Part shown: positions 25,716 through 34,464 of the stretch, piece by piece
How positions within the stretch are numbered: the first letter of the stretch is position 1
Layout of the letters: the number at the start of each line of letters is the position of its first letter
Assembly (NCBI RefSeq): GCF_014337155.1
Contig: NZ_CP060632.1
Coordinates: 2,363,001 to 2,427,000 of the forward strand
Length of the DNA: 64,000 nucleotides
Direction: 5' to 3'
Source: Wujia chipingensis
GTDB lineage: Bacteria > Bacillota > Clostridia > Lachnospirales > Lachnospiraceae
Translations under genes and position numbers: made by a program
Notes under the pieces: model-generated
The model's database searches: none
Seen by the model: only the letters and a program-made list of their open reading frames with translations
What the model was told of the DNA's origin: nothing

Positions 25716-26909
25716 TTATCTAAGAGCCAATGCAGGCTCTAATTTTGCTGCTTTCAATGCTGGTAATAATCCGCCCAATAATGCTGTAAGCACAGACACA
25801 GCAACTGCAACAACAGCAACGCTGATTGGATAACTCGGTGTTCCCACCGGGGAATCCACAGGGAGCAACGCTCCAATACAATGCACCAAAATCAGCGAAA
25901 TCAAAATAGCTGCAAAGCAAACGAATATTGATAAAATCAACTGTGAGCCTAAAACCAGTGCCACAATATTTGTTCGTGAAGCACCTATCGCTCTGCGGAT
26001 CAGCAACTCATGTGTGCGCTGTTCCAATGAAGATAGTCCGATATTGATCTGCCCTAATACGGAAACAAACAGCAACAAAAGCGAAGTAACCAAAAGCCCT
26101 AATTGCAGTATGGACAATACCGAATCATAGGTATCTCCAATATCACTCCGCCCAGCACTTTCCCAGTAACCGCCAATGGTATCAGTCAAAATGTCGCCAA
26201 GGGCAGAATGTATCTGTTCGATTGTCAGTCCTGTTGTGGGATGCCAATACACATTTGCATTTTGTACTTGCCACATTGCTGGTGCGAAATTGAGGATCGC
26301 CGCAGAATCCGCATAGATAGTCGGAAAATCCCTGCCATCGTTTACTACTCCGACAATATTGAATGGGGTTAACGAAAGTGTGCTTTTTACATTTCCTGCA
26401 GCATAGGGCGAATCATTAAAATAGTTTTTAGCTTCTTTGTTTATGACCACTTCAAGCGATCCGCCCTCACTCAAAGGCTCTAACCATCTACCGGATGTCA
26501 TTGGAAGATTATAGACTTGACTATATGCCTCCGTGGTGCAAACTACATCAAAAGCCATCAGGTTTTGGTAAACATCATTCGGCGGTATTGGCGTTAAATC
26601 TTTCATTGGTGCAAATCGAATATCCTCTCCCATAGAAAAAGTAACAGCGGCTACATCATCAATGGCTTCAAATCTCTGGAATAATTGTTCCATTTTATTT
26701 CTATCGTGAAAATCGGATTCCGTTATCACGAATGAGTAAGTAGGTGACCAGCCATATACCTGTGCGTTTACGGAAATCAAATACTCCCGTCCAAGCGTAC
26801 CAACTAATACCGATCCAATCATTGCGATAATGCCTACAAGCATTGAAACACTTGTCAGAATACTTCTAAGTGGAGACAGACGAAGGTCTTTAAGTATCAT
26901 TTTTAGCAC
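25716..26909 (-). CDS. MacB-type ABC transporter permease
   Basis: 397 residues with the FtsX/MacB topology: one N-terminal membrane helix, a large extracellular domain of about 210 residues, and three C-terminal helices ending in LLGGLLPALKAAKLEPALAL. The motif RTHELLIRRAIGASRTNIVA is the usual coupling loop. Its start overlaps the ATPase gene by 20 bases. With the ATPase and the adaptor it should form a MacAB-like mechanotransmitting exporter for peptides or envelope-active compounds. Confidence 0.88.
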   Translation of the reverse strand: MLKMILKDLRLSPLRSILTSVSMLVGIIAMIGSVLVGTLGREYLISVNAQVYGWSPTYSFVITESDFHDRNKMEQLFQRFEAIDDVAAVTFSMGEDIRFAPMKDLTPIPPNDVYQNLMAFDVVCTTEAYSQVYNLPMTSGRWLEPLSEGGSLEVVINKEAKNYFNDSPYAAGNVKSTLSLTPFNIVGVVNDGRDFPTIYADSAAILNFAPAMWQVQNANVYWHPTTGLTIEQIHSALGDILTDTIGGYWESAGRSDIGDTYDSVLSILQLGLLVTSLLLLFVSVLGQINIGLSSLEQRTHELLIRRAIGASRTNIVALVLGSQLILSIFVCFAAILISLILVHCIGALLPVDSPVGTPSYPISVAVVAVAVSVLTALLGGLLPALKAAKLEPALALR

Positions 26910-27603
26910 AAGTTATCCTCCCTCCATCCATTTCAAAAATCGTATCACAGGTATCTGCAATATCAGGATCGTGCGTAACCAACAGCAGCATAATTCCATT
27001 TTCTTTTACGACGCTGTGCAACAGTTCCATAATCTGCGTTCCCGTCTTTTTATCCAACGCTCCCGTAGGCTCATCACATAAAATGGCTTCCGGAGATACT
27101 GCAAGCGCCCTTGCGATTGCAACTCTTTGTTGTTCACCGCCGGACAAATTGATTGGGTAATCATTTTCCTTGCTTTCTAAGCCGACACTTTTTAGCAAGC
27201 CTGTAATTATCTCGTGACGCTGTTTGGCGGTAAACGACTTTTTGGCATAGAGTAGGGGTAATTCGATATTTTCCCATACCCGCAAGTGCTTAATCAGAGA
27301 GTAATTCTGAAATACAAATCCGATATTATTGGCTCGCAGTATAGACAGATCACGGTCTTTCAAAGCAGAAATAGATATACCATCATAAAGGTACTCGCCC
27401 TCATATTCCCGATTTAACAAGCCAATAATAGATATAAGGCTTGTTTTGCCTGAGCCGGACTTTCCGACAATGGCATAACTGCGCCCTCGTTGCAATTCCA
27501 TATTAGCGTTGGTTACTGTTGTCAGCATATCGCCATTATTCAATTTGACGCTTGCTTTCAAATCCTTTATTTTGATTAAAGTCTTTTCGGAAATTCCTTT
27601 CAT
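26890..27603 (-). CDS. MacB/LolD-type ABC transporter ATPase
   Basis: 237 residues from the ATG at 27603, which has GGGGGA at good spacing; a longer frame upstream overlaps the adaptor gene and is unlikely. Walker A GKSGSGKTS, Q-loop FVFQNYSLI, signature LSGGEQQRVAIARAL, Walker B AILCDEPTGALD and the H-loop LLVTHD are all intact. It powers the permease encoded next. Confidence 0.93.
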   Translation of the reverse strand: MKGISEKTLIKIKDLKASVKLNNGDMLTTVTNANMELQRGRSYAIVGKSGSGKTSLISIIGLLNREYEGEYLYDGISISALKDRDLSILRANNIGFVFQNYSLIKHLRVWENIELPLLYAKKSFTAKQRHEIITGLLKSVGLESKENDYPINLSGGEQQRVAIARALAVSPEAILCDEPTGALDKKTGTQIMELLHSVVKENGIMLLLVTHDPDIADTCDTIFEMDGGRITCAKNDT

Positions 27604-27607
27604 TTTA

Positions 27608-28465
27608 TCAATTCCCCCTCGGATCAAGGTTTGGCGGAGTAGCAGAAACCACATCGCCCTCCTCTAAGCCGGACAGTATTTCTATATTGGCTCCGTCTGT
27701 CACACCCAATGTCACTTTTGTTTCCACTCTTTCTCCATTCGGAGTAATTACAGTAACCAATCCCGTACCTTGTCTACCCGCTATTACCGACAGCGGCAAT
27801 ATAAGGACATCATTTCTCGTTGTCGCCGTTATGACTACCGTTGCACTTTGCCCCGATTTCACATCGACTGTTTGACTGATCAAGCATTGCAGAATGCCCT
27901 CTTGCGGCACGATTCCCGTAAACGCATTTTCATCTGCGGCAGGCGACACCACGGCAATCATATCGGTTGGTCCTACACCATCATATACTTGAAATTTTGC
28001 TTTCAACTCTGCATACTCCGGTAAGGTACTCAAAAAATTATCTGCCTCTACATTGAGGGCAAATCCTGTATAATGCACTATCGCTACGGGATAATTACTC
28101 GGTACGCTTTCATTGGATGGGGCAATAGAGGTAACTGTACCATCCACCGGAGATTTCAATTCTTTGCCGTTCACAGTTCCAATAATTTGCCCGGCAGTGA
28201 TTTTTTCTTCTAATTCTACCGCTGTATTAAATATGCCATTTTCGGGTGAGGAAATAATAAACGGTACTGCCGGAACAATAGTCGTTTGCGTTGAAACGGT
28301 TGGAGTAATTGTCCCTCGTACAACTGATACCGTTTTTTCTGCGGATGTTGCGCTATCTGTAAGATTGTTTTCGTCTGTCTGCCCAATTGCAGAGCAGGCA
28401 GATAGCGTAAATACAAGAAACAAAATAGAACATAGCAGCATTTGTTTTCTTAGCAACTTCATCAT
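27608..28465 (-). CDS. MacA-like periplasmic-adaptor lipoprotein
   Basis: 285 residues. Signal peptide with lipobox LSAC, then a biotinyl-lipoyl-like hairpin (AVELEEKITAGQIIGTVNGK, ELKSPVDGTVTSIAP) and a C-terminal beta-barrel ending VTDGANIEILSGLEEGDVVS. This is the HlyD/MacA adaptor plan in Gram-positive lipoprotein form. A second ATG directly follows the first and has better spacing from AGGAGGA. First gene of the exporter operon, separated from the sensor kinase by a terminator. Confidence 0.85.
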   Translation of the reverse strand: MMKLLRKQMLLCSILFLVFTLSACSAIGQTDENNLTDSATSAEKTVSVVRGTITPTVSTQTTIVPAVPFIISSPENGIFNTAVELEEKITAGQIIGTVNGKELKSPVDGTVTSIAPSNESVPSNYPVAIVHYTGFALNVEADNFLSTLPEYAELKAKFQVYDGVGPTDMIAVVSPAADENAFTGIVPQEGILQCLISQTVDVKSGQSATVVITATTRNDVLILPLSVIAGRQGTGLVTVITPNGERVETKVTLGVTDGANIEILSGLEEGDVVSATPPNLDPRGN

Positions 28466-28489
28466 TCCTCCTTATGCTGTATCACAAAA

Positions 28490-28542
28490 AATACGAGCCT
28501 CTATCTTGATACTTTTATTGTACCAAAACAGAAGCCCGTATT
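28490..28542 (-). terminator. Terminator between sensor kinase and exporter operon
   Basis: AATACGGGCTTCT and AGAGGCTCGTATT form an imperfect 13-bp stem on the minus strand followed by T-run. It separates the regulators from the exporter operon, so the latter should have its own, probably VanR-activated, promoter in 28466-28600. Confidence 0.65.
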
Positions 28543-28599
28543 TTCTTGATTGCTCGTAAGATATTCCTCTTTTTTTCTATGCAAATTCTTACAATTTTC

Positions 28600-29685
28600 C
28601 TACGCCAACGGCAAAGTAATTGAAAACTTGTTTTGATCCTCTTGGCTCTCTGCAACGATTGTACCATTGTGTAGTTCAACAATCTGCTTTACAATCGCCA
28701 AACCTAATCCAGCTCCTCCACTGCTTGTACTTCTCGCTGCGTCAAGCCGATAAAACTGCTCGAAAATCCTGTTTAACTTTTCTTCCGGCAGAGTATCGCC
28801 GTGGTTACAAAAAATAATGCTGACCGTATCTTCCTGACATTGTGCGCTGATCGTGATATCCGTATTTTCAAAACTGTAGATAACCGCATTTCTCAAAAGG
28901 TTATCAAAAACACGCTGAATTTTGTCTGCGTCACATCGAAGCATTATATCATCATCAACACAAAGATTACATTGCAAATTCTTTGTGTTGAGCATAGGCT
29001 TAAATTCATATACAAGTTGCTCCAGCAGGCGAGTTAAATTGATTTTCGTGTATTGTAATGTAATATCGTATATATTGAATCGTGTTATCTCGAAAAACTC
29101 GTTAATCAGATCCTCTAACCGTTCTGCCTTACCAAGAGTGATTGAAAGGTACTTTTCTCGAAGTTCCTTTGAGATTTGCGACTCATCACGCAGTAAAGTA
29201 AGATACCCGATTACAGAAGAAAGCGGTGTTTTCAAATCGTGTGCAAGATACATAATCAGGTCATTTTTTCGCTGCTCATTTTCTTTTGCAAGCCTTGCAT
29301 TACTTTCAGCCTCCTGTTTTAACTGATTGATGTTAGCGGCGATTTCACTCAACTCCGGGGACATTTCAATGTAACTGACATTCTGATCGAACATTTTTCC
29401 TGTCGCAGCCTGTACCTCGTACACGTAGGCGACTACTTTTTTCAAAAGTAGGTATGTCAAGTATATAATACAGCCACCCCACACGATTACAGCCACTATA
29501 TAAAGATATTCTGTTCTGTAATACAAGTAATAATACAAAACATACTTGCGGAGAATTTCTTCTGCCATAATTCCTAAAAGAAAAGTACCGCCTAAAATAA
29601 GCACAGAGCAAATCGCACATTGAATTACATACCCTTTGAACAAGGTAGAGAGCAGATAGTTTTTTTCTTTTTTATTCAATTTCAT
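28600..29685 (-). CDS. VanS-like sensor histidine kinase
   Basis: 361 residues. Two N-terminal membrane helices enclose only a short outside loop, followed by a HAMP-like linker, the H-box MYLAHDLKTPLSSVIGYLTL, and an HATPase domain (LLRNAVIYS, GGAGLGLAIVKQIVELHNG). The short sensing loop is typical of VanS-type and intramembrane-sensing kinases that work with ABC exporters. It overlaps the response-regulator gene by 14 bases. The signal may be a cell-wall-active antibiotic or the transporter itself; that is inference. Confidence 0.88.
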   Translation of the reverse strand: MKLNKKEKNYLLSTLFKGYVIQCAICSVLILGGTFLLGIMAEEILRKYVLYYYLYYRTEYLYIVAVIVWGGCIIYLTYLLLKKVVAYVYEVQAATGKMFDQNVSYIEMSPELSEIAANINQLKQEAESNARLAKENEQRKNDLIMYLAHDLKTPLSSVIGYLTLLRDESQISKELREKYLSITLGKAERLEDLINEFFEITRFNIYDITLQYTKINLTRLLEQLVYEFKPMLNTKNLQCNLCVDDDIMLRCDADKIQRVFDNLLRNAVIYSFENTDITISAQCQEDTVSIIFCNHGDTLPEEKLNRIFEQFYRLDAARSTSSGGAGLGLAIVKQIVELHNGTIVAESQEDQNKFSITLPLA

Positions 29686-30373
29686 ACCCTACCCCCCAAA
29701 CAGTTTTAATGAACTTCGGATTTTTTGAAGGTTCATTCAATTTTTCCCGAAGCCGCCCAATGTGCGCCATTACCGTATTGTTACTGTTGCGAAGATACTT
29801 TTCTTTCCACACGGCTTCAAATAATTCCTCCGAGGCGACAACTTTACCCTGATGTTCGCACAGATACCACAGAATAGAAAACTCCAACGGAGTCAAGGCT
29901 ATTTCTTTGCCATACAAGTAGCACTTGTGGCTGACTCTGTTTATCAGTAGACCTCTGATGTCATACTCGTCTTTTTCTTCGGATTGACTCAAATTAGGAC
30001 TGTTATAGCTCTGATAACGCCTTAATTGCGTCTTTACTCTTGCCACAACCTCTAAAGGATTAAACGGTTTCGTTATATAATCATCCGCACCAATCGTAAG
30101 CCCCATAATCTTGTCGCTATCCTCAATTTTGGCGGTAAGCATAATAATAGGGAAGTAAAACTTTTCCCGAATTTTTTGGCAAAGTCGAAAACCATCAATA
30201 TCCGGCAGCATAATATCAAGTATCGCTAAATCAATCTGCGACTGTTTGATACATTTCATCGCCTCTAACCCATTATAACATTTATATACTGAATAACCAT
30301 CGTTACTCAAATACACTTCAAGCAGATCAACGATTTCTTTTTCGTCATCCACAATTAAAATCTTCTTGTTCAT
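29672..30373 (-). CDS. VanR-like response regulator
   Basis: 233 residues. The receiver has the acidic pair D9-D10, phosphoacceptor D53 (AILDIMLPDIDG) and K102 (ITKPFNPLEV); the effector domain is OmpR-type (ALTPLEFSILWYLCEHQGKV, RNSNNTVMAHIGRLREKL). The receiver is strongly reminiscent of the VanR of vanG-type clusters. Directly after the VanU-like gene and overlapping the kinase gene. Confidence 0.9.
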   Translation of the reverse strand: MNKKILIVDDEKEIVDLLEVYLSNDGYSVYKCYNGLEAMKCIKQSQIDLAILDIMLPDIDGFRLCQKIREKFYFPIIMLTAKIEDSDKIMGLTIGADDYITKPFNPLEVVARVKTQLRRYQSYNSPNLSQSEEKDEYDIRGLLINRVSHKCYLYGKEIALTPLEFSILWYLCEHQGKVVASEELFEAVWKEKYLRNSNNTVMAHIGRLREKLNEPSKNPKFIKTVWGVGYEIE

Positions 30374-30378
30374 TGATC

Positions 30379-30591
30379 CTACACCTCATTTTCGGGTACG
30401 GCTTCCATTATGTCGCCAAAATCACACTCTAAATATTCGCATATATTCAACAGCACGGGAAGGGTAACATTTTCATTTTTTCCGAGTTTCGCAAATGTAC
30501 TTTTGCTTGCCCCGACCGCTTCTCGTAATTGACTCTTTTTCATTCCCTTGTCAATCAGTAGTTTCCAAAGTTTGTTGTACCGTACTTTCAT
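30379..30591 (-). CDS. VanU-like Xre/Cro HTH regulator
   Basis: 70 residues from the ATG at 30591, next to GGAGGTG; an upstream TTG would bury the ribosome site. The sequence (VRYNKLWKLLIDKGMKKSQL, REAVGASKSTFAKLGKNENV, ICEYLECDFGDIMEA) is the small HTH type represented by VanU of vanG operons, which precedes vanR and vanS in the same order as here. It probably tunes expression of this operon. Confidence 0.85.
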   Translation of the reverse strand: MKVRYNKLWKLLIDKGMKKSQLREAVGASKSTFAKLGKNENVTLPVLLNICEYLECDFGDIMEAVPENEV

Positions 30592-30620
30592 TTCCGCACC
30601 TCCACCCAAATATAGTTTGT

Positions 30621-30649
30621 ATTATAGTACTTTGAGAATGAAATTGCAA
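30621..30649 (-). promoter_or_regulatory. Promoter of the VanU/R/S-like operon
   Basis: TTGCAA, a 17-base spacer and perfect TATAAT on the minus strand, about 30 bases before the VanU-like start. Confidence 0.85.
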
Positions 30650-30674
30650 TTATTAAGTCTGTATTTTGATACTT

Positions 30675-30878
30675 TTAGTTTTCAAACCGGCGCAATATCT
30701 TTCTGATATGTAATCCAGCCATTTGAACATATTTACACAAGATATATGTTGCTCCGGCACGAGTAAGGGGGTTGCCCTGCCGATTTACAAAAAATGCTCT
30801 GTCTAACCTTTCTGGCGCTGACAGACTAATTGTATGTTGGACTGCCCGTTGCTTCAAGCAACGCATATTAACATTCAA
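30675..30878 (-). pseudogene. C-terminal remnant of a tyrosine recombinase
   Basis: A short frame containing ERLDRAFFVNRQGNPLTRAG, ATYILCKYV, the segment that precedes the catalytic core in a different class of integrase. All catalytic residues are missing. It shows that another element once ended near this border. Confidence 0.5.
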
Positions 30879-31120
30879 GGCTTTTGTCTCGATTTTGAGC
30901 TGAAATATGTGTATTGTTTAACTCGAATACAGAAAAGGACGATGTCCGATAATTTCAGACACCGCCCTTATAAATTCTGTTGTATCGCCTGTAATTATGC
31001 GATTTTTTAGGCTCTGCACCGTTTCAAGCACCATTTGGTGTAAATTTGGTGTATTTGTGTATTTTCAGAGCTTTTTCACAAATGAAGTACATCCCGTTTT
31101 GTAAGATAAAACGGTACTTC

Positions 31121-31591
31121 TTAATAGAGCTTTGCACCTGCCGGAATGTGGTCATCTACCATCAGAAGGTTTAGTCCTTCGTGACCGTCTTCCTCGTGTA
31201 CTGCTGAAATCAGCATACCCTCGGAATCAATTCCCATCATCTTTCTCGGTGGCAGGTTCACGATAGCGATTGCTGTCTTACCAACCAGTTCTTCCGGCTC
31301 GTAATAGTCGTGAATACCGCTTAAAATCACACGGTCTTTGCGTTCTCCGTCATCTAATGTAAACTTCAGAAGCTTCTTTGACTTCGGTACTGCTTCACAA
31401 GCTAAAATTTTAACTGCACGGAAATCAGATTTTGCAAATGTATCGAAATCTACCATTTTTTCAAAGATTGGCTCAATCTTCACATTAGAGAAATCAATCT
31501 TTTCAGACTCAGTTTTTACATTTTTTTCAGGTGCTTCAGAAGCTGTATTATTTACATCATTTTTCTTATTTACACCATCTAATGACTTCAT
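31121..31591 (-). CDS. MetRS C-terminal tRNA-binding domain, free-standing copy 2
   Basis: 156 residues, the same domain as copy 1 but clearly divergent (LDDGERKDRVILSGIHDYYE against LDDGTGTDRTILSGIHSFYE) with a longer linker. The frame is open upstream to QSKKFPT at the integration core, as in copy 1. It forms the right end of element 1, where it would have completed a metG interrupted by that element until element 2 inserted at the same core. The 3' flank is almost identical to copy 1. Confidence 0.85.
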   Translation of the reverse strand: MKSLDGVNKKNDVNNTASEAPEKNVKTESEKIDFSNVKIEPIFEKMVDFDTFAKSDFRAVKILACEAVPKSKKLLKFTLDDGERKDRVILSGIHDYYEPEELVGKTAIAIVNLPPRKMMGIDSEGMLISAVHEEDGHEGLNLLMVDDHIPAGAKLY

Positions 31592-31600
31592 TGTAGGGAA

Positions 31601-31612
31601 TTTTTTTGATTG
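31601..31612. other. Putative attachment core, copy 2
   Basis: TTTTTTTGATTG at the junction of MetRS-domain copy 2 and the integrase-2 side, matching 21466-21476 apart from one extra T. Confidence 0.6.
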
Positions 31613-31867
31613 CTAAGCTAACTCTTGTATATCCTTGCAAACCCTTGGAAAATAGGCTTTCCCGGATTCTATATACTTGGTCACTCTTGGACGTTTTTTT
31701 GACTTTTGTGCGTCTAAAAGATGTCATCCGCCTTAAAATACGTCTTTTTATTTTAAGACATGTACTGCCGTGTCAAACACTTCAATACTAGATGAGTATA
31801 GCATATTTATCCCAGTATGAATAGGTATATTTTCAATCTTCAAAGAGTTCAATCGCAGGACTCTTTT

Positions 31868-33103
31868 CTAAAAAATATCCATATTTTTTGATAATTTCTC
31901 AATTACTGATTTGGTAACATCTGGGTTTGCTTCTGCATATATGTTCATGGTAGTCGATACATCAGCATGTCCCATTACCTCTTGAATTACTTTGATGTTG
32001 GTTTCATTCTCGCAAAATCTTGATGCAAACGTATGTCTGAAGATATGGCAGGAGAATCTTGGAATCATAACAGGTTCTCTCTTCTCCTTTTTAGCAGCCA
32101 CCTCTTCTTCTGAATTATGTGTATCCACAATTCTCTTGATTGCCCGGTTTACTGCTGCTGGGTTATGTGGCATCCCAAATCGGTTTGTAAATACAAAATT
32201 GGTCATTCCATCCACATTCTCAACACAAAAGCCTTCCTGCTTCTGTCTCTCATATTCTTCCTGAAGCACATCATATACCTGCTGCATCATAGGTATTCTA
32301 CGATTACCTGCCTCCGTCTTTGGCAAAGATACTCTAAACTCACATTTATATGAATCATCCGCTCTCTGGTAATATGTTAAGCTATGATTGATATCAATGA
32401 TTCGATTTTCCAAATCAATATCATCCCAGCGTATCCCAATTGCTTCTCCTATTCTGCATCCAGTTCCTAACAAAAATACAAAGAATGGATACCAGTGATA
32501 AAAGAACGGATTCTTTGCTACATACTCCATGAATTTTCTCTGCTGATCCACAGTCAACGCTCGCCTTGTTTTTCTGGCACCACCATTACGCTTCTTTACT
32601 TCACAGTATGCTCCGTCTACCGGATTCTTCCTTATGATATCATCTCTCACAGCAAGCTGAAATGTAGGTCTTAATACTGTATTGATTGTCTCAAGCGTAT
32701 TAATCTGTAATCCCTGATTATTAATCAAGTCTGTATAAAAGAACAACACGTCTGAGTATTTCACATCTCTTACTTTCTTCTTACCAAATGTATCACGAAT
32801 AAAATGATTCCATGTATACAAATAATTACTGTAAGTAGTGCTACGCAATTCTGTTTTAGTTGATATGTACCTGTCAAACAAAAAGTTTACATCAGCTTTT
32901 CCTGCGACATAGATATCAAGTCCATCCAACTGGTCTTTTTGTAACTGTTCTTCTCTTTCTCGAAGTTTTACCAAAGACTTTGCATAAATGGTCCTTTTCT
33001 TGCCTAATGGATCAATATATACATATGAGTATCTTCCATCGCCTTTTCTGTAACCCTCACCCTTTCTTAATACTCTGCCTTTACCATCTTTTCTACAAGC
33101 CAT
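31868..33103 (-). CDS. Tyrosine recombinase/integrase 2
   Basis: 411 residues, differing from integrase 1 by only three changes (Q to K, V to I, V to I) that do not touch the catalytic Arg, HxxR, His or Tyr. It should therefore recognise the same core, which makes the tandem arrangement prone to excision of element 1 alone, element 2 alone, or both together. Confidence 0.95.
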   Translation of the reverse strand: MACRKDGKGRVLRKGEGYRKGDGRYSYVYIDPLGKKRTIYAKSLVKLREREEQLQKDQLDGLDIYVAGKADVNFLFDRYISTKTELRSTTYSNYLYTWNHFIRDTFGKKKVRDVKYSDVLFFYTDLINNQGLQINTLETINTVLRPTFQLAVRDDIIRKNPVDGAYCEVKKRNGGARKTRRALTVDQQRKFMEYVAKNPFFYHWYPFFVFLLGTGCRIGEAIGIRWDDIDLENRIIDINHSLTYYQRADDSYKCEFRVSLPKTEAGNRRIPMMQQVYDVLQEEYERQKQEGFCVENVDGMTNFVFTNRFGMPHNPAAVNRAIKRIVDTHNSEEEVAAKKEKREPVMIPRFSCHIFRHTFASRFCENETNIKVIQEVMGHADVSTTMNIYAEANPDVTKSVIEKLSKNMDIF

Positions 33104-33135
33104 TATTCTCTCCTTTCCAGAGAAAAGAGCCTGTT

Positions 33136-33312
33136 CTACTGATTAGCCTGCTGCTTCATTTGTAATTCAACACCCATTCTAATCAATTGCGAAATGGATA
33201 GATTATGAGTCTCAGCATACTCAACCATTATCTGGTATTCCTCTTCTTTGAATTTAACAGTCACCTTATGATCAAAAGGTTTCTCTGCTTTTGGTCTTCC
33301 AGTTCTAGCCAT
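33136..33312 (-). CDS. Small ribbon-helix-helix protein, copy 2
   Basis: 58 residues, same protein as the copy at 23000. It precedes integrase 2 and is followed by it after about 30 bases. Likely excisionase or autorepressor. Confidence 0.82.
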   Translation of the reverse strand: MARTGRPKAEKPFDHKVTVKFKEEEYQIMVEYAETHNLSISQLIRMGVELQMKQQANQ

Positions 33313-33340
33313 CTGTATGCCTCCTTCATATCTTAATCAT

Positions 33341-33369
33341 ATTATACTTTTGGTCTGACCGAAAGTCAA
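33341..33369 (-). promoter_or_regulatory. Promoter/operator of RHH-integrase operon, copy 2
   Basis: TTGACT, 17-base spacer with the GGTCAGACC palindrome, and TATAAT. It is one base closer to consensus in the -35 than copy 1. Confidence 0.82.
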
Positions 33370-33446
33370 TACATTTTTTCTCTTTTGGCTCATTTTTCTC
33401 CATACTTGTTTGTATTTCTTCTATACTAATGCGTCATTTCTCATAA

Positions 33447-33659
33447 TTACTTATAAAACTCGTCATCTACAATGTGGAAAGTTTCAAGATATTCGTCAAT
33501 AATATCCAGATTAACCAACACCAGCTGATTCACTTTATAACATGCCTTTGCATCCTTCGCTAACTGCATAAATTTTGACACGCTCATTGAATACATCTCT
33601 GCCCCTTCCGAATATCTGACAAATCTTTTATTATTAGTCTTTTTAGTTCTGCTGTCCAT
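33447..33659 (-). CDS. DUF6462-family element protein
   Basis: 70 residues. The pattern FVRYSEGAEMYSMSVSKFMQ, LAKDAKACYKVNQLVLVNLD matches DUF6462, small excisionase-like proteins in clostridial integrative elements. It overlaps the MazF-type gene by 17 bases. A winged-helix DNA-binding role is likely but unproven. Confidence 0.75.
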   Translation of the reverse strand: MDSRTKKTNNKRFVRYSEGAEMYSMSVSKFMQLAKDAKACYKVNQLVLVNLDIIDEYLETFHIVDDEFYK

Positions 33660-34080
33660 TTGCTAACTCCTCCATTACCATTTTGCGAGCTACAGGTAAC
33701 AGATCAAACTGTCGTATCAATGCTCTGTCTATTTCTTCTCTCACGCCTGAATCCTTAATGACAGTTCCACTTTTTGCTCTAATGCAGCCTTTTGAAATTG
33801 TCTGTGCATCTTCAGGCATAAAATCAGAGATCTTACTTAATCCAAATCCACTCACATCCTTCGGATTTAAAATCACATGTACCGGAATATCCTTTAACTT
33901 ACTGCTCAAAGGGACTACTGACACCTGCGGTGCACCATCATGATTGCTTGCATCACATGAAATAATTATTCCTGGTCTGATTCCGCCCTGAATGCCATGT
34001 GGGTTTTTCCCAAAATCCGCATACACGACATCAAATTTATTATATTTACCATACTTTCTTTTTTCTGTTCGTCTGCTCAT
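33643..34080 (-). CDS. PemK/MazF-family toxin-like protein
   Basis: 145 residues: KFDVVYADFGKN, GGIRPGIIISCDASN, VSVVPLSSKL and ILNPKDVSGFGLSKI follow the MazF fold, and a C-terminal extension of about 45 residues is extra. MazF proteins cut mRNA at short motifs. The adjoining upstream gene is not a recognised antitoxin but could serve as one. It could also be a MazF-like element regulator rather than an active toxin. Confidence 0.82.
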   Translation of the reverse strand: MSRRTEKRKYGKYNKFDVVYADFGKNPHGIQGGIRPGIIISCDASNHDGAPQVSVVPLSSKLKDIPVHVILNPKDVSGFGLSKISDFMPEDAQTISKGCIRAKSGTVIKDSGVREEIDRALIRQFDLLPVARKMVMEELANGQQN

Positions 34081-34082
34081 AT

Positions 34083-34454
34083 CTATGCTCCCTTCTTGAT
34101 GTGCATATCCAATCTGCCCTCATCTACAGTCACCACAATGCCGCCTGCTTCAATAACCAGTCCTACCTTAAAATAAGCATCTGCGACACTGCTGGATATA
34201 GCTGCCATATTCGCAACAACTACTCCACTGATTTGCTTTTTGCGGATCATATTCACAATCTGATTCCACTGGCGATCAACATCTCTCTGCGAAAAGCCAT
34301 TGCGTCTCATCTTTCCCACGATTGAATATTCTTTTCTCTTTACAAATTCATGTATATATTTGCTCTGCTTGTCTTCAAGCATATTTACTTTTTCCAATGG
34401 AGCCTGCACTGAAAGATATTCTATGCAATCCATCTTTTTAATCTTTCTTCTCAT
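34083..34454 (-). CDS. Resolvase-fold protein without the catalytic serine
   Basis: 123 residues. The order of elements (KQSKYIHEFVKRKEYSIVGK, then DRQWNQIVNMIRKKQISGVV, then GGIVVTVDEGRLD) follows the N-terminal catalytic domain of serine recombinases, but the YxRxS start and the LSRLGR motif are missing and no DNA-binding domain follows. It lies two bases upstream of the MazF-type gene. It may be an inactive recombinase-like regulator. Confidence 0.5.
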   Translation of the reverse strand: MRRKIKKMDCIEYLSVQAPLEKVNMLEDKQSKYIHEFVKRKEYSIVGKMRRNGFSQRDVDRQWNQIVNMIRKKQISGVVVANMAAISSSVADAYFKVGLVIEAGGIVVTVDEGRLDMHIKKGA

Positions 34455-34464
34455 TCTCTGCCTC

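Larger units (their letters stand above)
21466..31612. mobile_element. Integrative element 1 (about 10.1 kb)
   Basis: Bounded by the core sites at 21466 and 31601, with integrase and RHH genes at its left end and MetRS-domain copy 2 at its right end. Cargo is the VanU/R/S-like cassette with exporter, lipoprotein and carboxypeptidase. No conjugation or mobilization gene was seen, so it looks like a non-autonomous genomic island. Confidence 0.6.
30994..33414. repeat. Long direct repeat, copy 2 (MetRS domain + integrase + RHH)
   Basis: Second copy of 20888-23278, 30 bases longer because its MetRS-domain gene is ten codons longer. Confidence 0.9.
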
